Positions 27,043 to 36,169 of a stretch of DNA of 64,000 bases are shown in pieces. Positions within the stretch are counted from its first letter, which is position 1, and each line of letters opens with the position of its first letter. The translations under genes and the position numbers were made by a program. Origin of the DNA: Lachnospiraceae bacterium (GTDB taxonomy: Bacteria; Bacillota; Clostridia; Lachnospirales; Lachnospiraceae); contig JAFQCK010000134.1 in assembly GCA_017416465.1 (NCBI GenBank), positions 27,957 to 91,956 on the forward strand, given 5' to 3'. The notes under the pieces are model-generated. The model was given only the letters and a program-made list of their open reading frames with translations, was not told where the DNA came from and searched no databases.

Positions 27043-29646
27043 TTATCTTAACCAATCCGGTATAGTATTTAAATCTTTACCATAATAATAAACTCCCTTT
27101 AATTGTTTTGATTCAAAATCCGGCGGAGTCATTGTTATATCCATTCTATATGTTTTTTTATCCCACACGCTATAATTTATTATTGTTTCTTGTGTATGTA
27201 TTTCATATAAAAACTGTAATCTTAATCCTTGTTTATTAGAGATAGCTTCTTTACATATATCTCGCTGACTTTTTAAATTATTTAGTTCAAGCGCTGTTAA
27301 TCCCTTATTCACTGGTATAAATAAATGCTTTGCAGCCACTGATATTGTTGAAGTGAATGGTATCTTACCTACAAGTAACTCTACATTATATTTAATCAAT
27401 TCTTCTTCTGTAACTACTCCATCACTTGTTAAATTTATCAACTCTGCAATACTTGCTACATCTCCAAGTGTATCTAAACCAAATATATCTGATGCAACTG
27501 TAGTAATATCACAAAAAATATCCAACTTTGATGGTTCTTGATTCAGTATTAATTCACATTGATAAATGTCATTATTTAATTCTATTAATAAAGCTGACGT
27601 TTCTTCAGTTGTTAAATATACTTCTTTCCATACCACACCTGCATAATTATAATGAACATCTTCATAAATTTCTTTATTATCATCCCATTTATAATATACA
27701 GTTCCACCTATTCCATTACTCCAAATTGCATATAATGTAATATTTCTATGCTCATTTATTTTATCTCCGGGTAGAATTGATGGTACAGTTGCATTTTTAT
27801 CTTGTGACCAACCCAAAAATATATATCCGGCTTTAGTTGGTTTTTCAAGTGGTACTTTATAGTTATTCAAATCTACTTTTACTTTCTCAAATCCACCTGT
27901 ACCACCATTCAAATCATATTCCACAGTATATATATCTTCCTCCCAAACAGCATATAATTTACCATGCTTAGAGGTTCCAATATTCATTTTATATTCAAAA
28001 CCACTTGACGTTGCAGCAGCAAAGTAATCACTAGCTTTATATGTAACATAAAAATATCCCTCTGTAGCATTTTTATTCTCTGACCATCCTTTAAAATTAT
28101 ATCCTGTTCTTGTTAATTTAGGTAACTCGTAAGCATAACCATCATTATTCACTTCATAATATTGAACTTTCTGACCACTACCATTTGTATCAAGTTCAAT
28201 ATATTGCTTTTCCCAAACTGCATAAAGTGTCAAATCCTTATTAACTGACAAAGTTTCACCCTTTTTATATGCTACTATCTTAGAATTTTTCTCTGTTGCA
28301 TAACCAATAAACACATATCCTTCTCTAACAGGTGTTTTCTTGCTTATTGTAATATCTTTTCCATAATACTTTGTTCTTGTAGCGTTAATACCATTTAAAT
28401 CCCCACCATTAGGATTCATTTTAATTTCGTATTTGTTAAGCTCCCAAACAGCATACAAATCCATATTATTACTTATTGTAATTTTATCACCCGGATTATA
28501 TTTTACATTTCCATTAGAAGATGTAGCCCAGCCTTTAAAAGTATATCCTGTTCTTATTATAGCAGATGGTTTTCTAATAATTGTTATTTCTTTTCCATGC
28601 TTATAATTTCTTGTAACTATATTTCCTTCTCCACCGTTTGGTCTGTAATTCACATTATATTGCTTAAGCTCCCACTTAGCCTTTAATGTTCCATTTTTAT
28701 ATAAAGTAATTGTTCCACCCGGCTTATATACTTTAGATTCATCTCCTGCTAAAACCCAACCTACAAAATCATATCCCGTTCTTGTAGGCACTTTTGTTTT
28801 AATCTGAATTGCTTTTCCATATACAGAATTAGTAACTCCTGTAGGACCATTTGAGCCACCATTTGAATTATAAGTTAAACTTACTTTATTATCCCATACA
28901 GCATACAAAGTAACGTTTTTATTTACAGTAAACTTTGTTCCGGTAGTAATTGATGGCTTTGTTGCATTTTTATCATATGCCCAACCTAAAAATTTATATC
29001 CTGTTTTTCCAAATTTTCCCGGTTGACCTGCTGCAACCTCTACGTTTCCTATAGTTGTATCATAACTTACGGTCTTATTTGTATCAAGCGAATCAATGTA
29101 TTTAACCCTACATTTCCATTTTGCTGTTAAACCTGTAGTTGTCTTACAATTAATTTTGTCGCCCGGGTTATAAATTTTACTCTTATCTGTATCAAGAATC
29201 CACCCTGCGAAGACATAGCCTGACTTTGTTGGTGCTGTTTTACTAACATAGGCATTTCCTATTTTTACCGGAACAACACCTTTTGGTCCTGTCTGACCGC
29301 CATTTCTTTCATACACAATATACGTTGTATCACTCCATACAGCATATAAAGTCATATTTCTATTTAATGTAAATTTACTTCCCTGAGTAATTGAGGCTTC
29401 TGTTGCATTCTTATTTAGTGACCAACCTAAAAATCTATAGTCACCGTATTTATAACTTCCCGGCTGACCAGGTGCAACCATTGTTTCACCCTTATTACCT
29501 TTCATAGAAATATTTTTTCCTGTTCCCTGTCCCGGATTATATGTAACCGTATATTTAGTAGCAGCATATACGTCTTTGTTATCAAACATAATAATACCGA
29601 CCAATACTAATACCAGTAAAGCAACATGTTTCTTTACATTTTTCAT
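27043..29646 (-). CDS. Secreted InlB B-repeat (Flg_new) protein
   Basis: An 867-residue secreted protein. The signal peptide ends near 'KDVYA' (residue 28). Eight Listeria-Bacteroides B repeats of about 70-90 residues follow, each closing with 'LYAVW' or 'LKAKW' and containing 'GY.F.GW'. Repeats alternate in type: 1, 3 and 8 share 'LGW..DKNAT..SI..G' and 2 and 4 share 'GW.L..D.SK.Y.PG'. The last 245 or so residues are unique, helical and unrecognised. No LPxTG motif, membrane anchor or dockerin is seen, so it is probably released or held non-covalently. Such repeats serve as surface stalks in adhesins; the target is unknown. Confidence 0.88.
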   Translation of the reverse strand: MKNVKKHVALLVLVLVGIIMFDNKDVYAATKYTVTYNPGQGTGKNISMKGNKGETMVAPGQPGSYKYGDYRFLGWSLNKNATEASITQGSKFTLNRNMTLYAVWSDTTYIVYERNGGQTGPKGVVPVKIGNAYVSKTAPTKSGYVFAGWILDTDKSKIYNPGDKINCKTTTGLTAKWKCRVKYIDSLDTNKTVSYDTTIGNVEVAAGQPGKFGKTGYKFLGWAYDKNATKPSITTGTKFTVNKNVTLYAVWDNKVSLTYNSNGGSNGPTGVTNSVYGKAIQIKTKVPTRTGYDFVGWVLAGDESKVYKPGGTITLYKNGTLKAKWELKQYNVNYRPNGGEGNIVTRNYKHGKEITIIRKPSAIIRTGYTFKGWATSSNGNVKYNPGDKITISNNMDLYAVWELNKYEIKMNPNGGDLNGINATRTKYYGKDITISKKTPVREGYVFIGYATEKNSKIVAYKKGETLSVNKDLTLYAVWEKQYIELDTNGSGQKVQYYEVNNDGYAYELPKLTRTGYNFKGWSENKNATEGYFYVTYKASDYFAAATSSGFEYKMNIGTSKHGKLYAVWEEDIYTVEYDLNGGTGGFEKVKVDLNNYKVPLEKPTKAGYIFLGWSQDKNATVPSILPGDKINEHRNITLYAIWSNGIGGTVYYKWDDNKEIYEDVHYNYAGVVWKEVYLTTEETSALLIELNNDIYQCELILNQEPSKLDIFCDITTVASDIFGLDTLGDVASIAELINLTSDGVVTEEELIKYNVELLVGKIPFTSTISVAAKHLFIPVNKGLTALELNNLKSQRDICKEAISNKQGLRLQFLYEIHTQETIINYSVWDKKTYRMDITMTPPDFESKQLKGVYYYGKDLNTIPDWLR

Positions 29647-29748
29647 AAATAACTCTCCATCCTTTCTTTTTATTTCTTTTAATAAACAGTTGTTATTATA
29701 TTTTTTTGTGCATATTTTTTAAATATTATTATTAATACATTAAAATAT

Positions 29749-30000
29749 TTAACGTGCAACATTTTTCTGCGTAAGCATTTTAATTATTACTTCATAATTC
29801 TTTGCCTGATGCGGAAATAAACACTTCGAACAATCCTTTATCTTATCCTCTCCTTCACCTATAAATGAAGGATTTCCTGGACAACTTTCTCTTTCATATA
29901 AAGGACAATAACAAAACATACAGTTCATCTCATTAGTCCCTTTATGACAAGGATAGTATTTACAATCTTTGTTTTCAAAATATGCTGACGAATTTTCCAT
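29749..30000 (-). CDS. Cysteine-rich small domain protein
   Basis: An 83-residue protein with nine cysteines and a His spaced as in the 'cysteine-rich small domain' family: 'CKYYPCHKG', 'CMFCYCPLY', 'CPG' and 'DCSKCLFPH'. The pattern suggests a metal or iron-sulfur site. In other bacteria this domain occurs alone or next to corrinoid genes; no such gene is nearby. It lies 51 bases after the second exporter permease and could be the last gene of that operon. Confidence 0.8.
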   Translation of the reverse strand: MENSSAYFENKDCKYYPCHKGTNEMNCMFCYCPLYERESCPGNPSFIGEGEDKIKDCSKCLFPHQAKNYEVIIKMLTQKNVAR

Positions 30001-30051
30001 TTTTGTTTACCTTAATTCTTTACATTAATAAATTTTATAATGTTTATTTAA

Positions 30052-30861
30052 TTAACTTCCTGCACTTTCATATCTTTTAAGTCCCATATTCCATATAAAA
30101 TATCCAATGCAATTTAAAACTACTGCTAAAGATATAATTGTTAAACTTACAGAAAAAGGATTATATCCGCCTTTTAAAAGAATTGTAACCGGAACTGTAA
30201 TAATAAGTCCAAACGGTACAACATACATCATTACAAATCTAATTGCAGGATGATATATATCAATTGGATATTTTGCAAAATCCGACACATTATATGTAAT
30301 CTGTGTCAAATGTCCGCTTCTCTTTGTCCAAAATGCAACTGAACATGTTATAAGCTTAATAGCTGTAATTATGGCTGCCCCAAATAAAGTAGCGACAATA
30401 AGTACAAGTACTCCACCTATACTCCAGTTAACATCTATTCTAAGACCACATGTCACTAAAAGAGAGATACCAAGTATAAGTTCTCCAAATGCTTCCGGCT
30501 GAAATACTTCTGCTATTACTTGAAATAATACATTTACAGGTCTTATCAGAAATCTGTCCATTTCCCCGGTTCTAACATACCAGAATGCCACATACCACAA
30601 AGAATCCGTAAATAAATGGTCAAACGCCTTTGGTAACATTGTAAATCCATATAAAAAACCAAGTTCATATGTCGACCAACCATTCAAACTCGGAATACTT
30701 CTAACTATAAACATAAGTGATAAAAGATGCATAATATTACTTACTACAAAAGAAAAAATACCTATAAACGCATCCTTTTTATACTCAAGTCTGGAGTTAA
30801 TTGCTCGCTTTAAATATACTATATATAATTTAAAATATCGTTTCACATAATCACCATCCAT
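30052..30861 (-). CDS. ABC-2 type exporter permease, second subunit
   Basis: A 269-residue protein with about six membrane helices. 'LNGWSTYELGFLYGF' and 'WYVRTGEMDRFLIRPVNVLFQ' (quoted in part) are typical of the ABC2_membrane_6 (DUF990) permeases that pair with a sister subunit and an ATPase. It follows the first permease by 22 bases, in the operon CotH lipoprotein - ATPase - permease - permease. The substrate is unknown. Confidence 0.85.
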   Translation of the reverse strand: MDGDYVKRYFKLYIVYLKRAINSRLEYKKDAFIGIFSFVVSNIMHLLSLMFIVRSIPSLNGWSTYELGFLYGFTMLPKAFDHLFTDSLWYVAFWYVRTGEMDRFLIRPVNVLFQVIAEVFQPEAFGELILGISLLVTCGLRIDVNWSIGGVLVLIVATLFGAAIITAIKLITCSVAFWTKRSGHLTQITYNVSDFAKYPIDIYHPAIRFVMMYVVPFGLIITVPVTILLKGGYNPFSVSLTIISLAVVLNCIGYFIWNMGLKRYESAGS

Positions 30862-30883
30862 TTCATCAGACTTATTATTTTTG

Positions 30884-31717
30884 TTATCCTCCCTGTATCG
30901 TTACAATTTTAATTGCCTTCTGATAAAATAAATATGCAAATGTCTCTAAAATCACAAGCCATATAATCTGTAATCCCATTGAATACAATGCATCAACAAC
31001 ACTCATTCTCCCAAGATATATTAGAGTAGGATTCTGAGCCATTCCCGCAAAAGGAAGCAGATTTACTAATTTTTCCGTCCATCCCGGAAAAAATGCAATT
31101 GGAATAAATACTCCAGATAAAAAATTAATTACATCTTCCTTTATCTGAAACAACCCAAAAGATGCCATTGTATAAAACGAAATAAGTCCAAATATATAAT
31201 CAATAACATCAAATAAAAGTTTTGCAAGTATCTGTGCTACAAAAAACATGAACACAAATAATGCAAATTTTCCCGGACTTTCTATCTGCATAAAATCATT
31301 TACCGTCAATATAATTGTAGCAATCACAAGAAGTGGTATTCCTATAATTACATTTGATGCAATAAGCGAACCGAGTGAAGAAAAAATAAATCTTAGTCTA
31401 TAGCTTATTGGCTTAATTAAAGACATTGCTATTGTACCATTCTTAATTTCATCATTTATAATATCCTGTGTTTCTCCTCCGCCCATAACAAATCCGAAAA
31501 TGTTTACAATAACCGTATAAGACACGATTTCCTTAAAAGTAAATCCATTTATTACTGCATCCGGAGAGTTACTATATACGGCACTCCACAAAAAGAACAG
31601 ACATACAAGGGAAGCTGCCGATACAAAAAGCCATGAAAACACATTGAATTTATATGCAAGTACATTTAAAAGCCCTGTCTTTAGAAACGCCTTGTATTTT
31701 CCAAAAATCCCTTTCAT
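30884..31717 (-). CDS. ABC-2 type exporter permease, first subunit
   Basis: A 277-residue polytopic protein. The 'IINDEIKNGTIAMSLIKPISYR' region (quoted in part) and 'LSGVFIPIAFFPGWTEKLVNLLPF' loop match the ABC-2/DUF990 permeases. It starts 14 bases after the ATPase gene. Together with 30052-30861 it should form the heterodimeric channel of the exporter. Confidence 0.85.
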   Translation of the reverse strand: MKGIFGKYKAFLKTGLLNVLAYKFNVFSWLFVSAASLVCLFFLWSAVYSNSPDAVINGFTFKEIVSYTVIVNIFGFVMGGGETQDIINDEIKNGTIAMSLIKPISYRLRFIFSSLGSLIASNVIIGIPLLVIATIILTVNDFMQIESPGKFALFVFMFFVAQILAKLLFDVIDYIFGLISFYTMASFGLFQIKEDVINFLSGVFIPIAFFPGWTEKLVNLLPFAGMAQNPTLIYLGRMSVVDALYSMGLQIIWLVILETFAYLFYQKAIKIVTIQGG

Positions 31718-31731
31718 TTTATCCCTCCGTT

Positions 31732-32721
31732 CTATACAGTTCCTTTTTTATAAATTTCTTTTACAACTTCTTCAATTGAAATCTCTTTAATCTTCATATC
31801 CTTCATCTTAACATGCTGCATAATATGGTTCATTACTTTTTCGAATGATACCTTAAGTGCGTCAAATGTAATCGTAAGATTTTTATCCTGTAACTCATAA
31901 GCTACATTTCCATCAAAATCATCAAATCCTTCAACACCATTAATCTTTTCTCTTAATTCAACAGTTACAGTTCTTAAATCTCCAAACTTATTCTTGATAT
32001 GTGCCAAATCTCCATCATATATAACCGAACCTTCATCAATGATAATAATTCTGTTACAGAGATTTTCAATATCTTCCATATCGTGAGTTGTAAGAATAAC
32101 TGTTGTGTTATATTTTCTGTTCATCTCTTTGATAGCTTCACGAATCTTTTCCTTGACAAGCACATCAAGACCAATAGTTGGTTCATCTAAGAATAATACC
32201 TTAGGATTATGTAATAGAGAAGCAGCTAAATCAGCTCTCATTCTCTGCCCTAATGACAATGTTCTTACCGGCTGTCTTAAAAATTCTTCAAGCCCCAAAA
32301 CTTCTTTCAAAAATTCCATTCGCTCTTTATATTCATCATCAGGAATTCTATATACTTCCTTTAACACCTTATACGATTCGATAAGCTGTATATCCCACCA
32401 AAGCTGTGTTTTTTGACCAAAAACAACTCCTATATTCTGTGCTACCTGCTTTCTTTTTTTATAAGGCTCCATTCCTTCAATTAACACCTTACCTGATGAA
32501 GGTGTCAGGATACCGCACATCATTTTAATTGTGGTGGATTTCCCCGCACCGTTAGAGCCGATATAGCCCACCATCTCGCCTTCTTTTATGGTAAAATTGA
32601 TTCCTTTAACAGCTTCCTTTATTTCATATTTTCTTGAAAATAAGGTCTTAACCATCCCGGAAATTCCTTCACCACGAATAGGCTTTTTAAATTCTTTTTT
32701 TAAATCTTTTACTTCTATCAT
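31732..32721 (-). CDS. ABC exporter ATP-binding protein
   Basis: A 329-residue ATPase subunit. Walker A 'GSNGAGKST', signature 'LSLGQRMRADL' and Walker B 'VLFLDEPTIGLD' are intact, with an H-loop at 'LTTHDMEDI'. The C-terminal 90 residues form the accessory domain common in DUF990-linked transporters. It starts two bases after the CotH gene stop, which indicates tight co-expression. Confidence 0.93.
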   Translation of the reverse strand: MIEVKDLKKEFKKPIRGEGISGMVKTLFSRKYEIKEAVKGINFTIKEGEMVGYIGSNGAGKSTTIKMMCGILTPSSGKVLIEGMEPYKKRKQVAQNIGVVFGQKTQLWWDIQLIESYKVLKEVYRIPDDEYKERMEFLKEVLGLEEFLRQPVRTLSLGQRMRADLAASLLHNPKVLFLDEPTIGLDVLVKEKIREAIKEMNRKYNTTVILTTHDMEDIENLCNRIIIIDEGSVIYDGDLAHIKNKFGDLRTVTVELREKINGVEGFDDFDGNVAYELQDKNLTITFDALKVSFEKVMNHIMQHVKMKDMKIKEISIEEVVKEIYKKGTV

Positions 32722-32723
32722 AC

Positions 32724-34226
32724 CTATTTTATTTCCTCATTATATGTTTCCATCTTTCGTGTTACATATTCTTCAAAAGACATATTACACTCATCTCCTG
32801 TAGTATAAGTACCATCTAAACTAAAATTAAATTGGTGATCCATATTAGCAAATTCAATTGTTGGTGTAACTAATGTCTCATAATTTGTTTTTGCCTTTTC
32901 ATAATATTCCTCAAATTTTTCTATCTTCCATAACTCACTTGATGCTACTTTTGCAAGAGCATTTTTATAATCCTCTACATAAAAACCATCCTCAAGAATA
33001 GTTTTTAATACAAGCGGATTAGACTGACCCATCCAAGGATTTGATGTTTCATCCGTAAATGGTGACATAGCGGTTAATCCTGTACCATCAGGATTCCAAT
33101 GATAAGTTATACCTAAACATCTGTCTGTATCATATGGTATAAATATTGCCTTTCCTGTACTCGGAAGAAAATATACATAATGATTATTGTAATTATTTCT
33201 CATATCATCAGGATTACCTACAAAATAAGATGCCGCTAAAAAGTTCATAAGATAATCCTTATCAACTTTACTTTCAAATTCTTCTACCGTAATATTTTTA
33301 TTATCAAGAGTATCTAATAAACCAATAATAGACTCAAATGTAGATTCTTTTTTATTAGATTTTAAATCATAATTATAAAACATTGCAGCATCTTCATCTT
33401 CTATTCCATAAGAGACACTATTTTTTACATAATTAGCAGGTCTGTTAGTCCATTCACATTTAAATAAATCTCCGCCCCAGTCTTCCTGCGGTAAATTTTT
33501 CTCTATAAAAATCTCATCTACAGGCTCATAAATATTTACGACACCATAATTCTCACCATTAATCCCAAACGAGCATACATTAACTTTCTGAGCTAATACG
33601 CCTGCTTCCCTAAAAATCTCATTTGCATAAAGTTCTCTAATATATGTATAGTCATAATTTTTATTCCATTTAATTTCTAAGTCTTTTAATGTAGCAAATC
33701 TTCTATCTTTTCTTGCCTGGCGCTCTTCCTCTGTTGCCCAGTATTTAACATCACTTCCATAATATTCTTCTTTATCAAATGTCTCATTAAAACTTAATTT
33801 GTAGTGTGATAAGTTAAGTTCTCCTGTTTCTTCATCATAAACAGGTACTCTTGAAGTATTTCCTTTAAGTTTAATTCCAACTTCTTCAATCTCATACACT
33901 TTATCCCCTACTGAAATAATTACTTTATCAACTAATCTGTAAATCGGTGACTTAGATTCCATATCATCATAATATTCATAGTCAGCCTGAAGCTTATCAA
34001 GTTCTTCTTGTGATATTTCTAATTGAACAGAAATAGTATTATTCAAATCAAATAATTCTGTATATAACTGATACTCATCTGTATCTAAATTAACATTTTG
34101 ATTAACTTCTACATTTGTTTGAGAACTATTTTCACCTGTCCCTTTTTTCTTATCATCCAAACTACATCCTGTAATTGAAATTGCCAACATACCTATTGCC
34201 ATAAAAAACGATATTTTTCTTCTCAT
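32724..34226 (-). CDS. CotH-family kinase-like lipoprotein
   Basis: A 500-residue lipoprotein: the signal peptide ends in lipobox 'ITGC' with Cys21. The body matches the CotH family, with 'GIKLKGNTSR', 'LKDLEIKWN', 'YGVVNIYEPVDE' and the late 'IPYDTDRCLG' that fits the CotH metal/active-site segment. Bacillus CotH is a protein kinase for spore-coat proteins; secreted homologues also associate with cellulosomes or the cell surface. Here it heads an operon with an ABC-2 exporter, which suggests a surface role linked to export (inference). Confidence 0.85.
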   Translation of the reverse strand: MRRKISFFMAIGMLAISITGCSLDDKKKGTGENSSQTNVEVNQNVNLDTDEYQLYTELFDLNNTISVQLEISQEELDKLQADYEYYDDMESKSPIYRLVDKVIISVGDKVYEIEEVGIKLKGNTSRVPVYDEETGELNLSHYKLSFNETFDKEEYYGSDVKYWATEEERQARKDRRFATLKDLEIKWNKNYDYTYIRELYANEIFREAGVLAQKVNVCSFGINGENYGVVNIYEPVDEIFIEKNLPQEDWGGDLFKCEWTNRPANYVKNSVSYGIEDEDAAMFYNYDLKSNKKESTFESIIGLLDTLDNKNITVEEFESKVDKDYLMNFLAASYFVGNPDDMRNNYNNHYVYFLPSTGKAIFIPYDTDRCLGITYHWNPDGTGLTAMSPFTDETSNPWMGQSNPLVLKTILEDGFYVEDYKNALAKVASSELWKIEKFEEYYEKAKTNYETLVTPTIEFANMDHQFNFSLDGTYTTGDECNMSFEEYVTRKMETYNEEIK

Positions 34227-34460
34227 AATATTACCTGTAACAATTCAGCCATGACATATACTATAGTTAAATATCTTTGCACAAATTTTCGTGTTGAACT
34301 GCTACTATTCCTTTCTATATGATTAAATTACGTTGCATTATTTTAACATTTACGCTAGAATATTTCAATAAACCACAGGTATATATTTTAAATTTTGTAA
34401 CAGTTAACCTATGACTTGCATTATGTGCAAAACATACTTGTATAAACGAAAGGAACTCTC

Positions 34461-35330
34461 ATGAATAATAATGATAAAAAAGCTATGTTTCACGAAGCCC
34501 TCACCTTTCTGGTTGAGTCAGCCAATATAAATTCAGGTGTCCTTACAATGGATGAAATCAAAGATGCTCTTGATGGACTTATAGAAGATGAATCAATGTA
34601 TACTCTGGTATACGATTATCTCGCCGAAAATAAAATTAAAATTCAAGGATATATATCCTATAAAAAAAATAATTCTGTATTTCCTAAAAATCAAATTGTA
34701 GAAGTTGAAACCTTGGATGATGATAATTTCAGGTTAGAAACATCTATAAACGATATTTCTTCTGATACAGAAAATGAAGATGTGAAGGAACAAAGTATTG
34801 TTAATATGTATTTAGAAGATATAAATAATGCTATCCAATTAACAGACGAGGATGAACTCGATTATCTTAATGAGCTTTTAACAAATTCCGGCGACAAAAA
34901 TATTGTCAATCGTCTTACTGAAACTAATTTAAAATTTGTTCCTGATATTGCAAATGAATATAAAAATAAGGGCGTAACTTACGGTGATTTATTACAGGAA
35001 GGTAATTTAGGCTTACTTGAAGGTATTATGACATATAATAATGAAGCAAACTTAACTAAATTTCATAGTCACCTTATTAAATCGATAAAAAATGCTATGC
35101 ATGACGCAATCCTTGAGCAAAATACTGCCCAAAGAATCGATTCTCATGTCGCCGACAGGGCCAATGAGCTTGACAGAGCCTCAATTAATTTAAGCAAAGA
35201 ACTTGATAGAACTCCAACTTTAGAAGAGCTGGCAAAGTATCTTTCTCTTCCTGAAGACGAAGTCGAAAGAATAATGAAAATGTCATTAGATGCTCTAACA
35301 ATTGATAATTCAATTGAGGAGAATAGCTAA
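34461..35330 (+). CDS. Sigma-70-like protein lacking region 4
   Basis: A 289-residue protein resembling the first three-quarters of a primary sigma factor. Residues 8-65 resemble region 1.1, 113-195 regions 1.2 to 2.1-2.2 ('IVNMYLEDI', 'YGDLLQEGNLGLLEG') and 225-283 region 3. It stops where the region 3-4 linker would begin, so the -35-binding domain is missing. In region 2.3 the melting aromatics (Tyr and Trp-Trp of the canonical KFSTYATWW) are His204, Lys207 and Ser208. GAAAGGA precedes the ATG. It may be a regulator that binds RNA polymerase or a decayed sigma factor; its activity is unknown. Confidence 0.8.
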   Translation: MNNNDKKAMFHEALTFLVESANINSGVLTMDEIKDALDGLIEDESMYTLVYDYLAENKIKIQGYISYKKNNSVFPKNQIVEVETLDDDNFRLETSINDISSDTENEDVKEQSIVNMYLEDINNAIQLTDEDELDYLNELLTNSGDKNIVNRLTETNLKFVPDIANEYKNKGVTYGDLLQEGNLGLLEGIMTYNNEANLTKFHSHLIKSIKNAMHDAILEQNTAQRIDSHVADRANELDRASINLSKELDRTPTLEELAKYLSLPEDEVERIMKMSLDALTIDNSIEENS

Positions 35331-35362
35331 ACAAATTAAAATCTTGTATCTTATGTAACTAT

Positions 35363-35412
35363 AAAAATAAGGCGAAAGAAAGATAAATTCTCTCTGACGC
35401 CTTTATTTTTAA
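35363..35412. terminator. Terminator between convergent sigma-like and zinc-ribbon genes
   Basis: AAAAATAA plus GGCG (to 35374) pairs with CGCC plus TTTATTTTT (35398-35410), with one bulged A. A and T runs flank both sides, so it can act in both directions. Confidence 0.65.
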
Positions 35413-35449
35413 TCCCTATAATAACTTTATAAAATTTTAGAATCTTTTT

Positions 35450-35947
35450 CTAATAATTAAATTCACTTGCCGTCAATCCAAAAAGTCCTGCAAGAAATAA
35501 AAACCATAATATTGTAAATATAATTGAAATCAAGTATAAAAGTAAAAATGATCTTGCATAATTTTTAACATTTATATTTCCTGTTCCTCCAAATCCAAAT
35601 ACAAACAACATAATAAGTCCTACAAGAGGAATAGCGAATAATAAATTATATCCAATATATCCCCAAGCACCTATTGGCTTATACTCATATGGTATATTAT
35701 TCACAGAATTGTTAGCATAATTTGGCTGCTGATATTGTTGCTGGTACTGTTGTTGCTGATACGGATTCTGTTGATATTGCTGTTGTTGATACGGATTCTG
35801 TTGTTGCTGATATTGTTGTTCCGGTGCTTTTGCAAGCGATACCTGATTATTTGTCATACTCTGGCTACTGTTTTCTACAGTACTTCCACACTGAGTACAA
35901 AACATTGAATTTGGTGCAATTTCTGCACCACATGATGTACATCTCAT
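35450..35947 (-). CDS. Zinc-ribbon membrane protein with Gln/Tyr-rich linker
   Basis: A 165-residue protein: an N-terminal zinc ribbon (Cys3, Cys6, Cys17, Cys20), a low-complexity segment of about 45 residues made almost only of Gln, Tyr, Asn and Pro (about 43-85), and two hydrophobic helices (about 100-122 and 135-158) in a small DUF-like membrane domain. The combination resembles zinc-ribbon proteins of unknown function common in Clostridia. The Q/Y tract is prion-like in composition. A good promoter lies upstream. Confidence 0.75.
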   Translation of the reverse strand: MRCTSCGAEIAPNSMFCTQCGSTVENSSQSMTNNQVSLAKAPEQQYQQQQNPYQQQQYQQNPYQQQQYQQQYQQPNYANNSVNNIPYEYKPIGAWGYIGYNLLFAIPLVGLIMLFVFGFGGTGNINVKNYARSFLLLYLISIIFTILWFLFLAGLFGLTASEFNY

Positions 35948-36013
35948 AACTTTTTATCCCTTTCTGTTTTAATGAAAAGATATCCCTTAAAACTGATATT
36001 GATATCTTAATTC

Positions 36014-36042
36014 ATTTTACTATTACCATATTTTTTTCTCAA
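36014..36042 (-). promoter_or_regulatory. Candidate sigma-A promoter of the zinc-ribbon gene
   Basis: TTGAGA (36042-36037), 17-base spacer and TAAAAT (36019-36014) on the minus strand, about 65 bases before the start codon. Confidence 0.6.
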
Positions 36043-36169
36043 TATGTGACTACAGTGATTTTTGTTTTGCCAGCTCTTGTCACACACTAAATATTATACC
36101 TAAATATAATATTTTAGGGAATTAACAATTATAAAACTATTAATTTCCAAATAAATTCAAAACTATGTT

